64,000 nt of DNA. Origin: an uncultured Paracoccaceae bacterium (GTDB taxonomy: Bacteria > Pseudomonadota > Alphaproteobacteria > Rhodobacterales > Rhodobacteraceae). A model generated the notes under the pieces. It searched no databases. It had not been told where the DNA came from and saw only the letters and a list, made by a program, of their open reading frames with translations. The stretch's first letter is position 1, and every line of letters starts with the position of its first letter. Below, piece by piece: positions 34,377-45,079 of the stretch. The stretch spans positions 716,032 to 780,031 of the forward strand of contig CANMKS010000001.1 in assembly GCA_947498645.1 (NCBI GenBank), written 5' to 3'. The position numbers and the translations under genes were made by a program.

Positions 34377-35303
34377 CTAGTACCGGACGATTGCGTGGTC
34401 CTGGTAGAGATAGAGCAAATCAAGCAGCAGGACCCTTTCGTCAATCAGTTGGTAGTAGAGATCATGGCGTTGCGCATCTGAAATCTCCTCGCCCACAGCA
34501 ACCAAAGCCAAGAGCGGGTGGTTCCGACTCCAGATTTCACTGATCTCGGCCAGCTTGTCGGCGATGCCTGGCGTCTGCGGCGGCATGATCCCGACGGCCG
34601 GCAAACCATCGGAGAGCGCCAGGAGACTCCCCTGATAATCCCGCATGGTTTGTTGGAGATCAGCAGCAATCTCTGCATCCAGTTCACCCGACCAAAGCTG
34701 GCAGGCTTTCAAAGCCATGCCTTGGTTCAGCGCCGCCATGCGCCCGGAGACCTGAATAAACATTACATCCCGCGACAGAATTTCGGCGGAACCCGAGTAT
34801 TGCGCGTCAAGCGTGGTCAGCAGCGCGTATGTGTTGTCGAACAGCATATTGGCCGCGTCTGACACCGCTGTTGCATTTTGCGAATTGGCGGGATCACCAA
34901 GCAAACGCCGCCCCGCATCCAGAACAGGTGCCCAGTCAGCGCGGAGCGCTTCAATTTCCGCGATTGTCTTGCGGCGCGTCTCGGGGAATTCGATCCCCCA
35001 GTAGATGTCACCAAACAATAATGCGTCGAGTAATTCGTTTATCTGTTCGGCGCCCACCGTCAGCAGTTCGGTCGCGTCCTCTACGTTGACATTGTGGCGC
35101 AGGTGGCAGGCCGCTGCCGGGATTTCCTGCGTGAGGGATCGCAGCACCTCTCCGGCAACCAACCGGTTTGCAACGCCGGTCTCCTGAATGATGTTGTTGG
35201 CGTCACTGGATGCGGTTGAAGAGGGGTTGGCAAGCAGATCGCCAAACGGAAGTACTGATGCGCACGTTAGAACGACGGCGCCCAACAAAGACAAGATTTT
35301 CAT
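34377..35303 (-). CDS. exported protein with two PilJ-type (type IV pili MCP-like) domains
   Basis: A 308-residue protein with a signal peptide (MKILSLLGAVVLTCASVLPFG). Two helical units of about 120 residues (about 35-150 and 160-290) have the shared pattern of (S)G-R-x-x-x-x-x-x-(A)-x-(L/C)-x-L and correspond to the sensor domain at the N-terminus of PilJ and NarX-like proteins. No signalling domain follows, so it is probably a periplasmic binding protein. The start at 35303 was chosen because the signal peptide begins there. A 290-bp non-coding gap separates it from rpsT. Confidence 0.65.
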   Translation of the reverse strand: MKILSLLGAVVLTCASVLPFGDLLANPSSTASSDANNIIQETGVANRLVAGEVLRSLTQEIPAAACHLRHNVNVEDATELLTVGAEQINELLDALLFGDIYWGIEFPETRRKTIAEIEALRADWAPVLDAGRRLLGDPANSQNATAVSDAANMLFDNTYALLTTLDAQYSGSAEILSRDVMFIQVSGRMAALNQGMALKACQLWSGELDAEIAADLQQTMRDYQGSLLALSDGLPAVGIMPPQTPGIADKLAEISEIWSRNHPLLALVAVGEEISDAQRHDLYYQLIDERVLLLDLLYLYQDHAIVRY

Positions 35304-35435
35304 AGTTTGATTGCTACTTTTGCTACGTATCGCCACCCGCCGCTCGTCTAGACCAAACCATGCGGGTTTGCGCATGACATAGATCAAGTTGCGGCAATCA
35401 AATCACGATTTCTGGCCAGATTTCTTGTGGCGGAC

Positions 35436-36212
35436 CTACCTGTCCCGGAACTGCGCCTCGCGTTTTTCGGTAAAGGCGGCCATGCCTTCGGCCTGATCAT
35501 CCGTCGCAAAGAGCGAATGGAAAAGACGGCGTTCGTAGTTGACGCCTTCGGCCAGCGTTGTCTCATAGGCCCGGTCAACCGCGTCTTTGACGGCCATCGC
35601 CGCGATCTGAGATTTTTCGCTGATCTTCCCGGCGGCGGCTTTCGCTTCTTTCAGGAGTTTTTTGGCAGGGACGACGCGGCTGACAAGTCCGCTGCGCTCG
35701 GCCTCTTCTGCATCCATGAAACGGCCTGTCAGATGCATGTCCATTGATTTGGATTTGCCCACAAAGCGCGTCAGGCGCTGGGTGCCGCCGAGGCCCGCAA
35801 TGACGCCGAGGTTGATTTCAGGCTGGCCGAATTTCGCGTTGTCGGCGGCGATAATAAAGTCGCACATCATCGCCAACTCGCATCCCCCGCCCAGCGCGTA
35901 GCCTGCAACGGCTGCGATAATCGGTTTGCGCGTGCGATTGAACCGGTCGGTTTCGTTCTCAAAAAAGCGCTGCGTATACATCTCGACGAATGACTTGTCG
36001 GCCATCTCGGAGATATCGGCACCGGCGGCGAAGGCCTTTTCCGATCCGGTGATGATGATACAGCGCACCTTTTCGCTGGCGTCTGCATCCTCAAGCGCCG
36101 TGCAAAGTTCGCCCAACAGTTTGCTGTTGAGTGCATTCAACGCGTCTGGTCGGTTGAGTGTGATGGTTGCGACATCATCGCTGATGTCGACTACGATTGT
36201 TTCAAAGGCCAT
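35436..36212 (-). CDS. enoyl-CoA hydratase
   Basis: A 258-residue crotonase-fold enzyme that adds water to 2-enoyl-CoA in fatty-acid beta-oxidation. The oxyanion loop is [11 protein letters not shown] and the two catalytic glutamates are in [13 protein letters not shown] and [14 protein letters not shown]. Both are intact, so it is predicted to be active. Sequence is close to the short-chain mitochondrial hydratase type. Confidence 0.94.
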   Translation of the reverse strand: MAFETIVVDISDDVATITLNRPDALNALNSKLLGELCTALEDADASEKVRCIIITGSEKAFAAGADISEMADKSFVEMYTQRFFENETDRFNRTRKPIIAAVAGYALGGGCELAMMCDFIIAADNAKFGQPEINLGVIAGLGGTQRLTRFVGKSKSMDMHLTGRFMDAEEAERSGLVSRVVPAKKLLKEAKAAAGKISEKSQIAAMAVKDAVDRAYETTLAEGVNYERRLFHSLFATDDQAEGMAAFTEKREAQFRDR

Positions 36213-36275
36213 GCTGCCGTCCCTGTTGCCGCTGGTCAGGCCCTAGTGCTTAGCAAAGCGGTCGGGCGGATCAAG

Positions 36276-37127
36276 CTATCTTTGGCATTGCGGACAAAAG
36301 AAAGTTGAGCGTCCGGATTGCACGATTCGGGTAATTGCTCTGTCACATCCGGGGGTTACGCAGGGTTTACCCGCGCGGTCGTAAACCTGGAAAACATGCT
36401 GAAAGTAACCAAGTTCACCATCAGACTGGCGATAATCGCGCAGCGACGACCCACCTGCGGCGATCGCTTCTGACAGAACATCCCGGATGATGGGCACCAG
36501 CGCGGACACGCGGGTGGCACTGATCCGCCCTGCCTTGCGCGCAGGATGAATACCCGCACGAAACAGCACCTCGCAGACATATATGTTGCCAAGACCCGCC
36601 ACGATCCGTTGATCCAGCAGTGCAGATTTGATTGGCGTATTGCGCCCTTTGAACTGCTGCGTCAGATAGCTTTCGTTGAAGGCATTGCCCAAGGGTTCAG
36701 GCCCCAGATCGCAGATCAGCCAATGATCCTCCTGCGTGGCCGTTTCCATCAAATCCATTGCACCAAAGCGCCGTGCATCGTTGAAGGTGATGCGCGCGCC
36801 GTCATCCATGTGAAAGACAACGTGGTCGTGTTTGGCGGGAACCGGGTGGGGATGATGAAATTCACCGACCTTATGACCGGAAATCAACATGCGACCAGAC
36901 ATACCCAGATGGATCAGCAGCGTCTCTGCGCTATCCAGATCAACGAGGATGTATTTGGACCGGCGGCGCAACCCCAACACCCGTTTGCCAGTCAACCGCT
37001 CGGTCATCCGGTCGGGGAACGGCCAACGCAGGTCTGGCCGGTTCACGTCAGCTTGTGCGATGACGCGCCCTTGCATCACCGGGGCGATGCCAGCTTTGAC
37101 AGTTTCGACTTCGGGAAGTTCGGGCAT
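36276..37127 (-). CDS. mutM: formamidopyrimidine-DNA glycosylase
   Basis: A 283-residue bifunctional glycosylase/lyase that removes 8-oxoguanine. The catalytic proline and glutamate are at the N-terminus ([10 protein letters not shown]). The helix-two-turn-helix is [18 protein letters not shown], and a C-terminal zinc finger uses CVTPGC and FFCPQCQR. It starts in overlap (ATGA) with the upstream hypothetical gene. Confidence 0.97.
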   Translation of the reverse strand: MPELPEVETVKAGIAPVMQGRVIAQADVNRPDLRWPFPDRMTERLTGKRVLGLRRRSKYILVDLDSAETLLIHLGMSGRMLISGHKVGEFHHPHPVPAKHDHVVFHMDDGARITFNDARRFGAMDLMETATQEDHWLICDLGPEPLGNAFNESYLTQQFKGRNTPIKSALLDQRIVAGLGNIYVCEVLFRAGIHPARKAGRISATRVSALVPIIRDVLSEAIAAGGSSLRDYRQSDGELGYFQHVFQVYDRAGKPCVTPGCDRAITRIVQSGRSTFFCPQCQR

Positions 37128-37783
37128 CAGTAACTTTCATTCAAGGCAATATGAGTCTGCACAGTCTCAACAAAGTCTTCGATACCGATCAGATGCTTGG
37201 GCACATAGGCCTTGCGACGATCTTTGGTATGGATCTCATAGAAATAGGCATTGTCATGGCGGATCATCAGGATGTCTGACCATCTAAATTGGCGTCGCTG
37301 ATAAAACCAGTTTCGATGGGCGAAACAATCACCGTCATAGCGCAGTTCGTAGGTGTTTGTGTAAATCGCGACGTGAAAGATCAAGAGGCAGATGACACCA
37401 TTCAGGATCAAATCAAATGGCATGGTCTGCAATTGATCGACCGCGTGCATCTGCGTCATGAAATATGCGGCAAGAACAGGGAAACCGATGGTGATCGCGC
37501 GCAAACCCCATGTCGGGCGCAAAAACATCTCGCCCAGTGTTTCATGCGCCCGCCCGCCCGTTCCGGCACCTGCCAGCAAGCTCAACTCTGCGGGCAGAGC
37601 ACCAGCGACCTTGCCCATGCCAGTGCTGCCAACACGCTCTGAGGGTTTGATCCGGCCACTACGCCGCCGCCGAACCTGCAATACGATCAGAACCACCAAA
37701 GCCACAACAGTGGGGGCAATCGCCCAAGCCATACTCCAATAGACATCCGTCATTCTGAACAGTTCGAAATCTTGCGGGTTCAT
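37127..37783 (-). CDS. hypothetical membrane protein
   Basis: A 218-residue protein with membrane segments at about 12-35 and 90-140, a basic cytoplasmic loop ([15 protein letters not shown]), and a C-terminal domain rich in aromatic residues ([21 protein letters not shown]), resembling a PH-like YcxB/YdbT fold. I cannot name a family with confidence. It is placed head to tail with mutM with a 1-nt overlap and divergent from ubiE. The start at 37783 is chosen because the hydrophobic segment follows. Confidence 0.6.
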   Translation of the reverse strand: MNPQDFELFRMTDVYWSMAWAIAPTVVALVVLIVLQVRRRRSGRIKPSERVGSTGMGKVAGALPAELSLLAGAGTGGRAHETLGEMFLRPTWGLRAITIGFPVLAAYFMTQMHAVDQLQTMPFDLILNGVICLLIFHVAIYTNTYELRYDGDCFAHRNWFYQRRQFRWSDILMIRHDNAYFYEIHTKDRRKAYVPKHLIGIEDFVETVQTHIALNESY

Positions 37784-37870
37784 GCGCCCACCCCGTGTCA
37801 CATTGACAGTTTGTCTATTTTGTCGCTTGGGTATAACCCCTTCGGGACAATATTCGGGCGAAAGCATGAC

Positions 37871-38623
37871 ATGACAGACAAGCCAGAGACCACCACCCAT
37901 TTCGGGTTTGAAACTGTCCGCGAGGACGAAAAAGCTGGCCGTGTCCAGGGCGTGTTTTCATCTGTGGCCAGCAAATATGACATCATGAACGATGTTATGT
38001 CTGGTGGCATTCACCGGATATGGAAAGACGCGATGATGGATTGGCTTGCCCCGCGTCCGGGCCAGCGGCTGCTGGATGTGGCAGGCGGGACGGGCGATAT
38101 CTCGTTTCGGTTTCTCAAGCGCGCGGGTCGTGGCCATGCCACGGTACTTGATCTGACCGAACCCATGCTGGTTGAAGGGCGCAAACGGGCAGAGGCGGAA
38201 CGCATGTCAGACAGCCTTGACTGGGTTGTGGGCGATGCGATGGCCCTGCCGTTCGAGGCCAATACCTTTGACGTCTACACGATCAGCTTTGGCATCAGAA
38301 ATGTGACCCGCCCGCAGGATGCCTTGGCAGAGGCCTACCGCGTGCTCAGACCCGGCGGCCGCTTGATGGTACTGGAGTTCAGCCAACTTCCCAACCCGAT
38401 GATGCAGGCCGCCTATGACGCCTATTCGTTCAATGTCATTCCGCGCATGGGGCAATTGATTGCAGGCGACAGGGACAGCTATCAGTATCTTGTGGAATCG
38501 ATCCGCAACTTCCCCGATCAGGACAGTTTTCTTGGGATGGTGCAGGACGCCGGTTTCGGCAACGCCAAATACCGCAACCTGACGATGGGCGTGGCCGCAT
38601 TGCATTCCGGTTGGAAGCTCTAA
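37871..38623 (+). CDS. ubiE: ubiquinone/menaquinone C-methyltransferase
   Basis: A 250-residue SAM-dependent methyltransferase of the ubiquinone route. The SAM motif is [15 protein letters not shown], and family marks include [19 protein letters not shown] near the N-terminus and FGIRNVTR in the middle. It is translationally close to ubiB, which starts one base after its stop, and it is divergent from the mutM operon. Confidence 0.97.
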   Translation: MTDKPETTTHFGFETVREDEKAGRVQGVFSSVASKYDIMNDVMSGGIHRIWKDAMMDWLAPRPGQRLLDVAGGTGDISFRFLKRAGRGHATVLDLTEPMLVEGRKRAEAERMSDSLDWVVGDAMALPFEANTFDVYTISFGIRNVTRPQDALAEAYRVLRPGGRLMVLEFSQLPNPMMQAAYDAYSFNVIPRMGQLIAGDRDSYQYLVESIRNFPDQDSFLGMVQDAGFGNAKYRNLTMGVAALHSGWKL

Positions 38624-38624
38624 G

Positions 38625-40154
38625 ATGCGCGGCCCTCACAACATTATCCGCCTGATCCGCACGGGCGCCACCTTTGAGCGCACAGGTGCGATGAAAGTCG
38701 TGCTGGATGCGTTTGACGCGGGGCCATTGCTGCGGGTGACGTTCCGCACGCTTGTCTGGCCTTTTCAATGGCTGGGCTTCAAGGGCGATGTGACCACGCC
38801 ACCGGCGGTACGTGCGCTAACGGCCCTTGGCCCCGCCTACATCAAATTTGGTCAGGTGCTATCAACCCGCCCTGATGTGGTGGGTGATGAACTGGCCGTG
38901 CAGCTGCGCGTCTTGCAGGACAAGCTACCCCCGTTTTCAATGGACGAAGCGAAAGCGGCGATCCAGACCGAGTTGGGTCAGTCATTCGACACGCTCTTTT
39001 CCTCTTTTTCGGAACCGGTTGCGGCCGCATCATTGGCGCAGGTCCACAAGGCCCATCTGGCCGAAGATGGCGAGGCCGTGGCCGTCAAGATCCTGCGGCC
39101 TGGCATCGAAAAGGCCTTTCGCAAGGACATCGACGCCTTCTATTTCGCCGCCCGTGCGATTGAGCTGCTGTCACCTGCGTCGCGCCGGTTGCGCCCCATG
39201 GACGTCATCACCCACTTTGAAGGCGTGGTGATGGGCGAATTGGATTTACGGCTCGAAAGCTCTGCCGCAGCTGAATTTGCAGCCAACACTGAAGCCGACA
39301 CAGGGTTTCAGGTGCCGCAGGTACGCTGGCATTTGTCCAGTCGGCGCGTCATGACCATGGATTGGGCCGAAGGCACAAATATCGGCCTGAACGACGCATT
39401 GGATGCCGCCGGACATGATCGGCGGGCCATTGCGGCGCGGGTGATGGAGTTGTTCCTCAATCACGCGCTGCGCGATGGGTATTTCCACGGCGACATGCAT
39501 CAGGGCAATCTGAAGGTGGCCGCGAACGGCGACATCATTGCCTATGATTTCGGAATCATGGGCCGGATCGACGAGTATACCCGGCGCGTCTATGCCGAAA
39601 TCCTGTTTGGCTTTATCCGCAAGGATTACCAGCGTGTCGCCGAGGTTCATTTTGAGGCCGGTTACGTGCCTGCCGACCGCGATGTCGATGAGTTCGCCCG
39701 CGCCTTGCGCGCGGTGGGTGAGCCTATCTTTGGCATGGACGCCAGCCGCATTTCGATGGCCCGTCTGCTGAGCTATCTGTTTGAGGTGACGGAACGCTTT
39801 GGTATGGAAACGCGGACCGAGCTGATCTTGCTGCAACGCACCATGGTTGTTGTCGAAGGTGTCGCGCGGTCGCTCGACCCGCATATGAACATCTGGCAGG
39901 TCGCAAAGCCGGTGGTCGAGGATTACATCAAGCAAAGCATCGGCCCGAAGGCGCTGCTACGTGATCTGAGCAAGACGGCGATGATCCTCGCGCGCTTTGG
40001 TCCGCAATTGCCGCGCCTGGCCGAAGATGCGTTGATCCGCCTCAACAACCCGCCGCCACCACCCAAGCCGCAACGGCGCATTGCGCGACTGTCCTGGATG
40101 GCGCTGGGTGGCGTTCTGGTAGGTGGGGCGATCTGGATCAGCACGCTGATTTGA
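38625..40154 (+). CDS. ubiB: UbiB/ABC1 protein-kinase-like factor for ubiquinone synthesis
   Basis: A 509-residue atypical kinase/ATPase needed for coenzyme Q biosynthesis. The KxGQ motif is in PAYIKFGQVLSTRPDVV, the ADCK-type nucleotide loop has AAASLAQVHKAHL, and the catalytic loop is YFHGDMHQGN...AYDFGIMG. The C-terminus ends in a membrane helix (LGGVLVGGAIWISTLI), which anchors the protein. It follows ubiE by one base, so the two are in one operon. Confidence 0.95.
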   Translation: MRGPHNIIRLIRTGATFERTGAMKVVLDAFDAGPLLRVTFRTLVWPFQWLGFKGDVTTPPAVRALTALGPAYIKFGQVLSTRPDVVGDELAVQLRVLQDKLPPFSMDEAKAAIQTELGQSFDTLFSSFSEPVAAASLAQVHKAHLAEDGEAVAVKILRPGIEKAFRKDIDAFYFAARAIELLSPASRRLRPMDVITHFEGVVMGELDLRLESSAAAEFAANTEADTGFQVPQVRWHLSSRRVMTMDWAEGTNIGLNDALDAAGHDRRAIAARVMELFLNHALRDGYFHGDMHQGNLKVAANGDIIAYDFGIMGRIDEYTRRVYAEILFGFIRKDYQRVAEVHFEAGYVPADRDVDEFARALRAVGEPIFGMDASRISMARLLSYLFEVTERFGMETRTELILLQRTMVVVEGVARSLDPHMNIWQVAKPVVEDYIKQSIGPKALLRDLSKTAMILARFGPQLPRLAEDALIRLNNPPPPPKPQRRIARLSWMALGGVLVGGAIWISTLI

Positions 40155-40179
40155 CGATCAGGCCTAATCTGCGTCAGCG

Positions 40180-40842
40180 CTAGGCTGATCCATCGCGCAA
40201 CGCCGTCACCCCATTGCTGGGTACGGTGGCGCCGCCTTGCAGGACCAGCACGGTTTGCCCGTCTTCAATGCGCACTTCGGTGATGCGGCCATAGGTTTCG
40301 ACCGGGTCCCGTGCCACGATATCTCCCTGAGAGATCGTTATGATCTCAAACCCATATGATCCAGCCGTCATGGGCTGACCTCCTGCGCCGACGCCGGCCC
40401 AGGTGATCTTTTCATCCCCTGCGTTCACCGGCAGCCGCTGTACTTCGTTGCCTGCGTCGTCGGTCACGATGATTTCGCGGCTGTCGCCGATTGCCGATGG
40501 CTGGGGGTAAAGCGTGAGTGGCTGACCGTCAAAATAGGCCGGGGCCGATGTCCGTGCCTGCTTGCCCACAAGCCCGGCCATTTCAGCAAGCTCCGAGACG
40601 CCCATTTGTTCCGTCAGCGCGCGCAGCAGGTCATTCGTCTGAACGGCCTGTTCAACGCCTGAGAATGTCGCCAACTGCGTGGCATAATCTGTCGAATCAA
40701 TCGGGTTGAGCGGATCCTGATACTGCATTTGCGCAGTGAGCATCCGCAAGAACATTTCAAAATCGTTGCTGATCTGCGTGGCTGTGGCGGATGCAGGGGA
40801 TGCAGGCGTGGGTGACGCCGCAGTTGTGGTTGGGATATCCAT
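40180..40842 (-). CDS. flgD: flagellar hook assembly scaffold FlgD
   Basis: A 220-residue hook-capping protein. The N-terminal signature FLRMLTAQMQYQDPLNPIDS (about residues 31-50) and QLATFSGVEQ identify FlgD; the C-terminus is a beta-sandwich. It is 8 bp downstream of fliK on the same strand. Confidence 0.94.
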   Translation of the reverse strand: MDIPTTTAASPTPASPASATATQISNDFEMFLRMLTAQMQYQDPLNPIDSTDYATQLATFSGVEQAVQTNDLLRALTEQMGVSELAEMAGLVGKQARTSAPAYFDGQPLTLYPQPSAIGDSREIIVTDDAGNEVQRLPVNAGDEKITWAGVGAGGQPMTAGSYGFEIITISQGDIVARDPVETYGRITEVRIEDGQTVLVLQGGATVPSNGVTALRDGSA

Positions 40843-40850
40843 GTGCCCTC

Positions 40851-42119
40851 CTACAGGCGTAAATCAAGGCCGGCATTGGCCGGTAATAGAGCGCGGTCGT
40901 TGGGCGGCGCTGCCAATTCTTCTAGTTGCGATGATGCAAGCTGATCAGGTTTTGTCATCTCTTCATCTGCGCCGCCTTCTGTTTGGGATCCAAATGAAAA
41001 TGACAGGCTGTCATACCCCAGATCCCGAAACTCTTGTGCGAGGGCGTCGATGTGACGCCGCAGCAGGTCCATGGTTTCCGGCCGGTCCGCCGCGACGTTC
41101 AGGGTGATGATCCCCTCGGATGCTGTCATGCTCAGCCGCACACGCCCCAACTCTTCGGGGTTCAGCGAAATTTCGGTCATATTGCCGGGGGCATTGGTGA
41201 CGGCAACGGCAATCTGTTGGGCCGCGTGCCGGGCCGTTTCAGGGCCTGTGCTGGCTGTGGCACTGGCCACGGTTGCACCAATTGTTGTTGGCCTGTCGCC
41301 CGTCGCCTGCCCCAGCCCCAGGTCAGGATCAATGGGTTTGATCTGTCTTTCAGTCTGCTGCACGATCTGCCCTTGCACCACGTTTGTCAGGGCCACACCC
41401 ATTGGGGGCACTATTGCCGCCGTTACAGCAGAGGTTTGTGTTTGCAATACGGGGGCTGGCGTGAGCGGCGTTGCGCGCTCCACCTGCGGTTTTTCCGTGT
41501 TGGGTTTGTCTGTCGCGTCGGCAAGGACAGCCGATGGCTTTGGTGGTTGGTTCTGAAACCCGGCGCTATGGTGTTTTGCAGAGATCGCAGCGCTGTCAGA
41601 CCGCACCATTTGGTGAGTATTCTCCGCCAGCTTTTCAGGCGCTGCCGTTTGCGCTTTTGCCTGCGGAATCTGCCCTTCAACAACGGATTGTGCCACAGTG
41701 GAACGCAGCGCCTGGGTCGGTTCCTTGGGGCTGGTCAGCGGTGCTGTCGCTTCTATATCCGGCGTCGTCGCAGCGGCACCCTTGGTCTGTCCGGGCTGGC
41801 TTTGCCCGCCCTGATCCACAGCATCCTCCGGTCCAATTGCCGGTGGCGCCTTCGGTGGGTTTGATGTGTCACGCCCCGCAAGACCCACGGTATCCGGCGG
41901 CAGCGTCACCTCTGCGGTGTCCGTTTTCTGACCGGGAAGCGCCGCGCCACTTTCGATATCTACATCCCCGCTGACAGAATGCGCCGCTTTGGGCGTACTG
42001 TCCTCCGCAGCGAAGAACGCGCCGAAACCGGCGGCATCTGCCGTTTCGCCACTTTCCGCGCGCGCATCGGGTGGCGCGCCTGCTGGCGCTGCTTCTTTGG
42101 GTACAAGCAATGGTATCAT
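40851..42119 (-). CDS. fliK: flagellar hook-length control protein FliK
   Basis: A 422-residue protein with a long, proline- and threonine-rich, poorly conserved N-terminal ruler region (about 1-290), followed by the typical FliK C-terminal domain: MTEISLNPEELGRVRLSMTA and AADRPETMDLLRRHIDALAQ. It stops hook growth and switches export specificity. With flgD it forms a two-gene operon. Confidence 0.88.
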   Translation of the reverse strand: MIPLLVPKEAAPAGAPPDARAESGETADAAGFGAFFAAEDSTPKAAHSVSGDVDIESGAALPGQKTDTAEVTLPPDTVGLAGRDTSNPPKAPPAIGPEDAVDQGGQSQPGQTKGAAATTPDIEATAPLTSPKEPTQALRSTVAQSVVEGQIPQAKAQTAAPEKLAENTHQMVRSDSAAISAKHHSAGFQNQPPKPSAVLADATDKPNTEKPQVERATPLTPAPVLQTQTSAVTAAIVPPMGVALTNVVQGQIVQQTERQIKPIDPDLGLGQATGDRPTTIGATVASATASTGPETARHAAQQIAVAVTNAPGNMTEISLNPEELGRVRLSMTASEGIITLNVAADRPETMDLLRRHIDALAQEFRDLGYDSLSFSFGSQTEGGADEEMTKPDQLASSQLEELAAPPNDRALLPANAGLDLRL

Positions 42120-42224
42120 CGGTTCTCCGATAGAATCTGACTGATCTCAGCTTTGCCCCAAAAAACTTACTGAATGTTTAGGACTATCCCACATCCTGTC
42201 GCCGAAAAGACAACGGAGAACCCG

Positions 42225-42530
42225 ATGACAACGATTCCTGTGTTGCCGCCGCCCCGGCCTTCGCCCAACCTGCCTGACTATATGCAATCCAACCCCAAGC
42301 TGCGTGAAGCGGCCGAAAAACTTGAAGCGACTTTTCTGGCCGAGATGCTCAAATCAGCCGGCGTCGGCGCGCCAAGGGACACGTTCGGCGGCGGGCATGG
42401 CGAAGAACAGTTTGGTTCCTTCCTGCGCGAGGCTCAGGCAGAAGAAATGGTCAAATCCGGCGGCATCGGACTGGCCGAAGCCCTTTTCGAGGCGATGAAG
42501 GCGCGTGGTCATGACGCCGTCACCCGTTGA
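42225..42530 (+). CDS. FlgJ-like rod-binding protein without muramidase domain
   Basis: A 101-residue protein with the rod-binding (FlgJ N-terminal) domain only: AAEKLEATFLAEMLKSAGV, GGGHGEEQFGSFLREAQAE and the final GGIGLAEALFEAM. Alphaproteobacteria usually lack the fused muramidase. The start at 42225 has GGAG upstream. It is divergent from fliK and overlaps the next gene. Confidence 0.85.
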   Translation: MTTIPVLPPPRPSPNLPDYMQSNPKLREAAEKLEATFLAEMLKSAGVGAPRDTFGGGHGEEQFGSFLREAQAEEMVKSGGIGLAEALFEAMKARGHDAVTR

Positions 42531-42852
42531 TACACTGCTCAAAACGCTTGAGGTTGAGGCTGAGGCAATCAGGTTTGCGCGCTACCACGAGCTTGCCCCG
42601 ATCCGAGAGACGCTCAGGGCGCAGCTGGAGCAATTGCACCCTGATCGGCACGCGTCAGAGGCATTGCAGCAGATAAAGTCGAAACTACAGGCCAATCAGG
42701 CACTATTGAAGGCGGCGATCGGCGGCATGAATGCTGCGCGCGTGCGGGTTGCGGAACTCTTGCAGGTGCAGCAAGGGCTGAGCGTTTATGACCAATCCGG
42801 CCATCTGGCGACTGTGCCCACAGGCCGCAATGGTCTTGAAAAGAAGGCGTGA
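42511..42852 (+). CDS. FlgN-like flagellar export chaperone (tentative)
   Basis: A 113-residue, largely alpha-helical, charged protein (VDTLLKTLEVEAEAIRFARYHEL) with a middle hydrophobic-heptad pattern that fits FlgN-type hook-junction chaperones. It overlaps the flgJ-like gene by 20 nt on the same strand. The assignment rests on context and length more than on motif. An upstream GTG at 42505 is possible. Confidence 0.5.
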   Translation: MTPSPVDTLLKTLEVEAEAIRFARYHELAPIRETLRAQLEQLHPDRHASEALQQIKSKLQANQALLKAAIGGMNAARVRVAELLQVQQGLSVYDQSGHLATVPTGRNGLEKKA

Positions 42853-43058
42853 ATTTCGCTCAAATTCTTCGCATTTGATGCGCGCGGGTTAAGGGGTTGT
42901 TCAGGGTAGATCGACATGTTTGGACCAATGCCAAAACGGCTGACCTGCGCCTCATCGTGCCGGTGCCTTCCGTCAGAATGACGCTTCAACCTGCAACAAA
43001 GTTGCAGATTCCTGAAAACACCCGGTGCAAAGCGCCTCATTCGAAAGACCCTTACAAT

Positions 43059-43148
43059 GGCGACCTTCCAGGCACCGCCATGGTGGCCCCCACCCGCAAT
43101 GACCTTCTTGCGTTTGATGATTGTGGGTGCGTTTGTTCCCGCAGTCAT
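43059..43148 (-). pseudogene. truncated motB (30-codon stub)
   Basis: On the minus strand, the ATG at 43148 with a good SD (GAGGTAAAG) starts a frame that reads NAPTIIKRKKVIAGGGHHGGAWKVA over its first 30 codons. This is the start signature of MotB stator proteins, where YADFVTAMM would follow. Here homology stops at 43059 and the frame continues as unrelated sequence into the flgN-like gene region. The membrane helix and OmpA domain are gone. Deletion has removed the rest of motB. Confidence 0.7.
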
Positions 43149-43237
43149 GACTTTACCTCTTTTCCACCTGAAATCCGGGATAGCTGGTGGAAGATGAAAG
43201 CAGGCTTAACGGAACAATTCGATGAAAATGGCGCTGG

Positions 43238-44287
43238 TTAGACGGTCTGATCGCAGGCTCCGGCAGCATCCGACGCGACAGCCAAATCCAACACCCGTTG
43301 CAATGCCGCGCCGCGTGCAAAATCAGGCTTGACCGGTTGGCCTGCCTTGATCGCCTCGATGAACCGGCGGAAATTTGGCACCACCGGTTGGAATGCCACC
43401 TCCACCCAGTTGCCGCTGCGCAGATCATCGCCCGCGCAGATCGACAAGCTGCTTGTCCAACGCTCGAACCGCACATCCAGCCCGCCCTTCGTGCCAAACA
43501 GACGCAAACGCAGATCATTGATATGACCGCTGGCAAAGCGGCTGGCGTGAATCACGCCAACGGCCCCGTTTGAAAGTGACAGATGCATCGCCATACTGTC
43601 ATTGGCATCAAGCGTATATTTGCCAATCTTGCCGCGCGGAGCCTTGTCAAAAGTCTTGAGCCTGCATGACACACGATCCGGATCAGCACCCGCCGCAAAG
43701 CTCGCAAAATCAAGGATATGGACACCGACATCCCCCAAGACACCCATTGATCCATGACCAGTGGAAAGCCGCCAAAGCCAGGCATCCTCGGTCCGCCAAT
43801 CGCCCCACGTGTCCTGCGTAAGCCAGCTTTGCAGATAGGACGCCTCAAAATGGCGGACCTCTCCGATCTGCCCGTCTTCGACCATCCGGGCGGCCTGCAT
43901 CAGTGCGGGCACATTGCGATAGGTCAGGTTCACCATATTGATGACGCCGGCATCCTGCGCGGCCTGCGCCAATTCGGCAGCATCCGAATAGGACGTGGCC
44001 AATGGTTTTTCACACAACACATGCTTGCCCGTCTTCAGCAGCGGCAATGTGGTGCGATGGTGAATGGCATCAGGTGTGACGTTCGAGGCTGCGTCAAACT
44101 CACCCCAGACAATGGCGTCTTCAACACTGGCAAAACCATGTGCGATCCCGAACTCTGCATTGAAGGCGGCAAGATTGGCAGCGTTTGGATCAACCCCGCC
44201 GACAATTGCGACATCGTCCATCGCCGCAAAGGCTTTGGCATGGTCGTGGGCCATATTGCCGGTGCCAACAATCAGAACACGGATCAC
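43238..44287 (-). CDS. Gfo/Idh/MocA family oxidoreductase
   Basis: A 349-residue NAD(P)-dependent dehydrogenase. The Rossmann motif is [17 protein letters not shown] and the catalytic lysine is in [12 protein letters not shown]. The C-terminal domain holds the sugar-binding part. Substrate probably a sugar, inositol or related compound. Its start overlaps the thuA-like stop by 4 nt, so it is the second gene of that operon. Confidence 0.92.
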   Translation of the reverse strand: MIRVLIVGTGNMAHDHAKAFAAMDDVAIVGGVDPNAANLAAFNAEFGIAHGFASVEDAIVWGEFDAASNVTPDAIHHRTTLPLLKTGKHVLCEKPLATSYSDAAELAQAAQDAGVINMVNLTYRNVPALMQAARMVEDGQIGEVRHFEASYLQSWLTQDTWGDWRTEDAWLWRLSTGHGSMGVLGDVGVHILDFASFAAGADPDRVSCRLKTFDKAPRGKIGKYTLDANDSMAMHLSLSNGAVGVIHASRFASGHINDLRLRLFGTKGGLDVRFERWTSSLSICAGDDLRSGNWVEVAFQPVVPNFRRFIEAIKAGQPVKPDFARGAALQRVLDLAVASDAAGACDQTV

Positions 44288-45066
44288 CGGAAGCCTTCCT
44301 CGCCATCGGCATGCAGCCTGGGCCCGCGTTCGGTGATCGGTTCCAGCGCCTGATCAACCGGTACATTGGGCGCATCGTTGACACCGATCACGCGCGGGGC
44401 CGGGTTGTGGGCCCAATGCACGGCATTGCGCAGAACAGTCTGCACATTGGGATCATGGTAGGTGGGATAGGTTTCGTGGCCGGGGCGGAAATAAAAGACA
44501 TTGCCCGCACCACGCTTGTAGGTCAGACCCGAACGGAACACCTCTCCGCCCTGAAACCAACTGATAAAAACAGTTTCGAGCGGTTCAGGCACGCCAAAGG
44601 GTTCGCCATACATCTCCTCGTTTTCCAATTCAAAATGATCAGGCAAGCCAGCGGCAATCGGATGATTGCGGGCGATGACCCACAAACGCTCACGCTCTCC
44701 CGCCTCGCGCCAGGTGAGGTTGCAGGGCGTTCCCATCAGCCGTTTGAATATCTTCGCAAAATGCGCGGAATGCAGCAGGATCAGGCCCATGCCCGCGTTC
44801 ACATGATCCGCGACACGTTCCACCACCTCATCGGCGACATCGCCATGGGCCGCGTGGCCCCACCACAACAAAACATCCGTCTGCGCAAGGCGATCCTCTG
44901 GCAAGCCATGCTCTGGCTCTTGCAGGGTTGCTGTTGCCACCTCAATACCATCAGCAAGCAGCGCGTCAGCAATGGCACCATGCATACCCTGCGGATAGAT
45001 ATCAGAGACGATCTTGTTGGTTTGTTCATGGACGTTTTCGCCCCAGACAACAGCACGGATCACCAT
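44284..45066 (-). CDS. ThuA domain-containing protein
   Basis: A 260-residue class I glutamine-amidotransferase-like protein. Motifs are [14 protein letters not shown] and [17 protein letters not shown], plus the [15 protein letters not shown] end typical of ThuA. ThuA/ThuB pairs act on trehalose-like sugars in rhizobia, and the Gfo/Idh gene here occupies the ThuB position. The ATG at 45066 follows AAGGTG. A LacI-type operator lies 13 bp upstream. Confidence 0.87.
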   Translation of the reverse strand: MVIRAVVWGENVHEQTNKIVSDIYPQGMHGAIADALLADGIEVATATLQEPEHGLPEDRLAQTDVLLWWGHAAHGDVADEVVERVADHVNAGMGLILLHSAHFAKIFKRLMGTPCNLTWREAGERERLWVIARNHPIAAGLPDHFELENEEMYGEPFGVPEPLETVFISWFQGGEVFRSGLTYKRGAGNVFYFRPGHETYPTYHDPNVQTVLRNAVHWAHNPAPRVIGVNDAPNVPVDQALEPITERGPRLHADGEEGFR

Positions 45067-45079
45067 GGGATTCACCTTA

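Noticed and set aside
42897-43241. 114-codon plus-strand frame in the gap after flgN-like
   Set aside because: It runs antisense to the motB stub, has no SD and no recognisable features.
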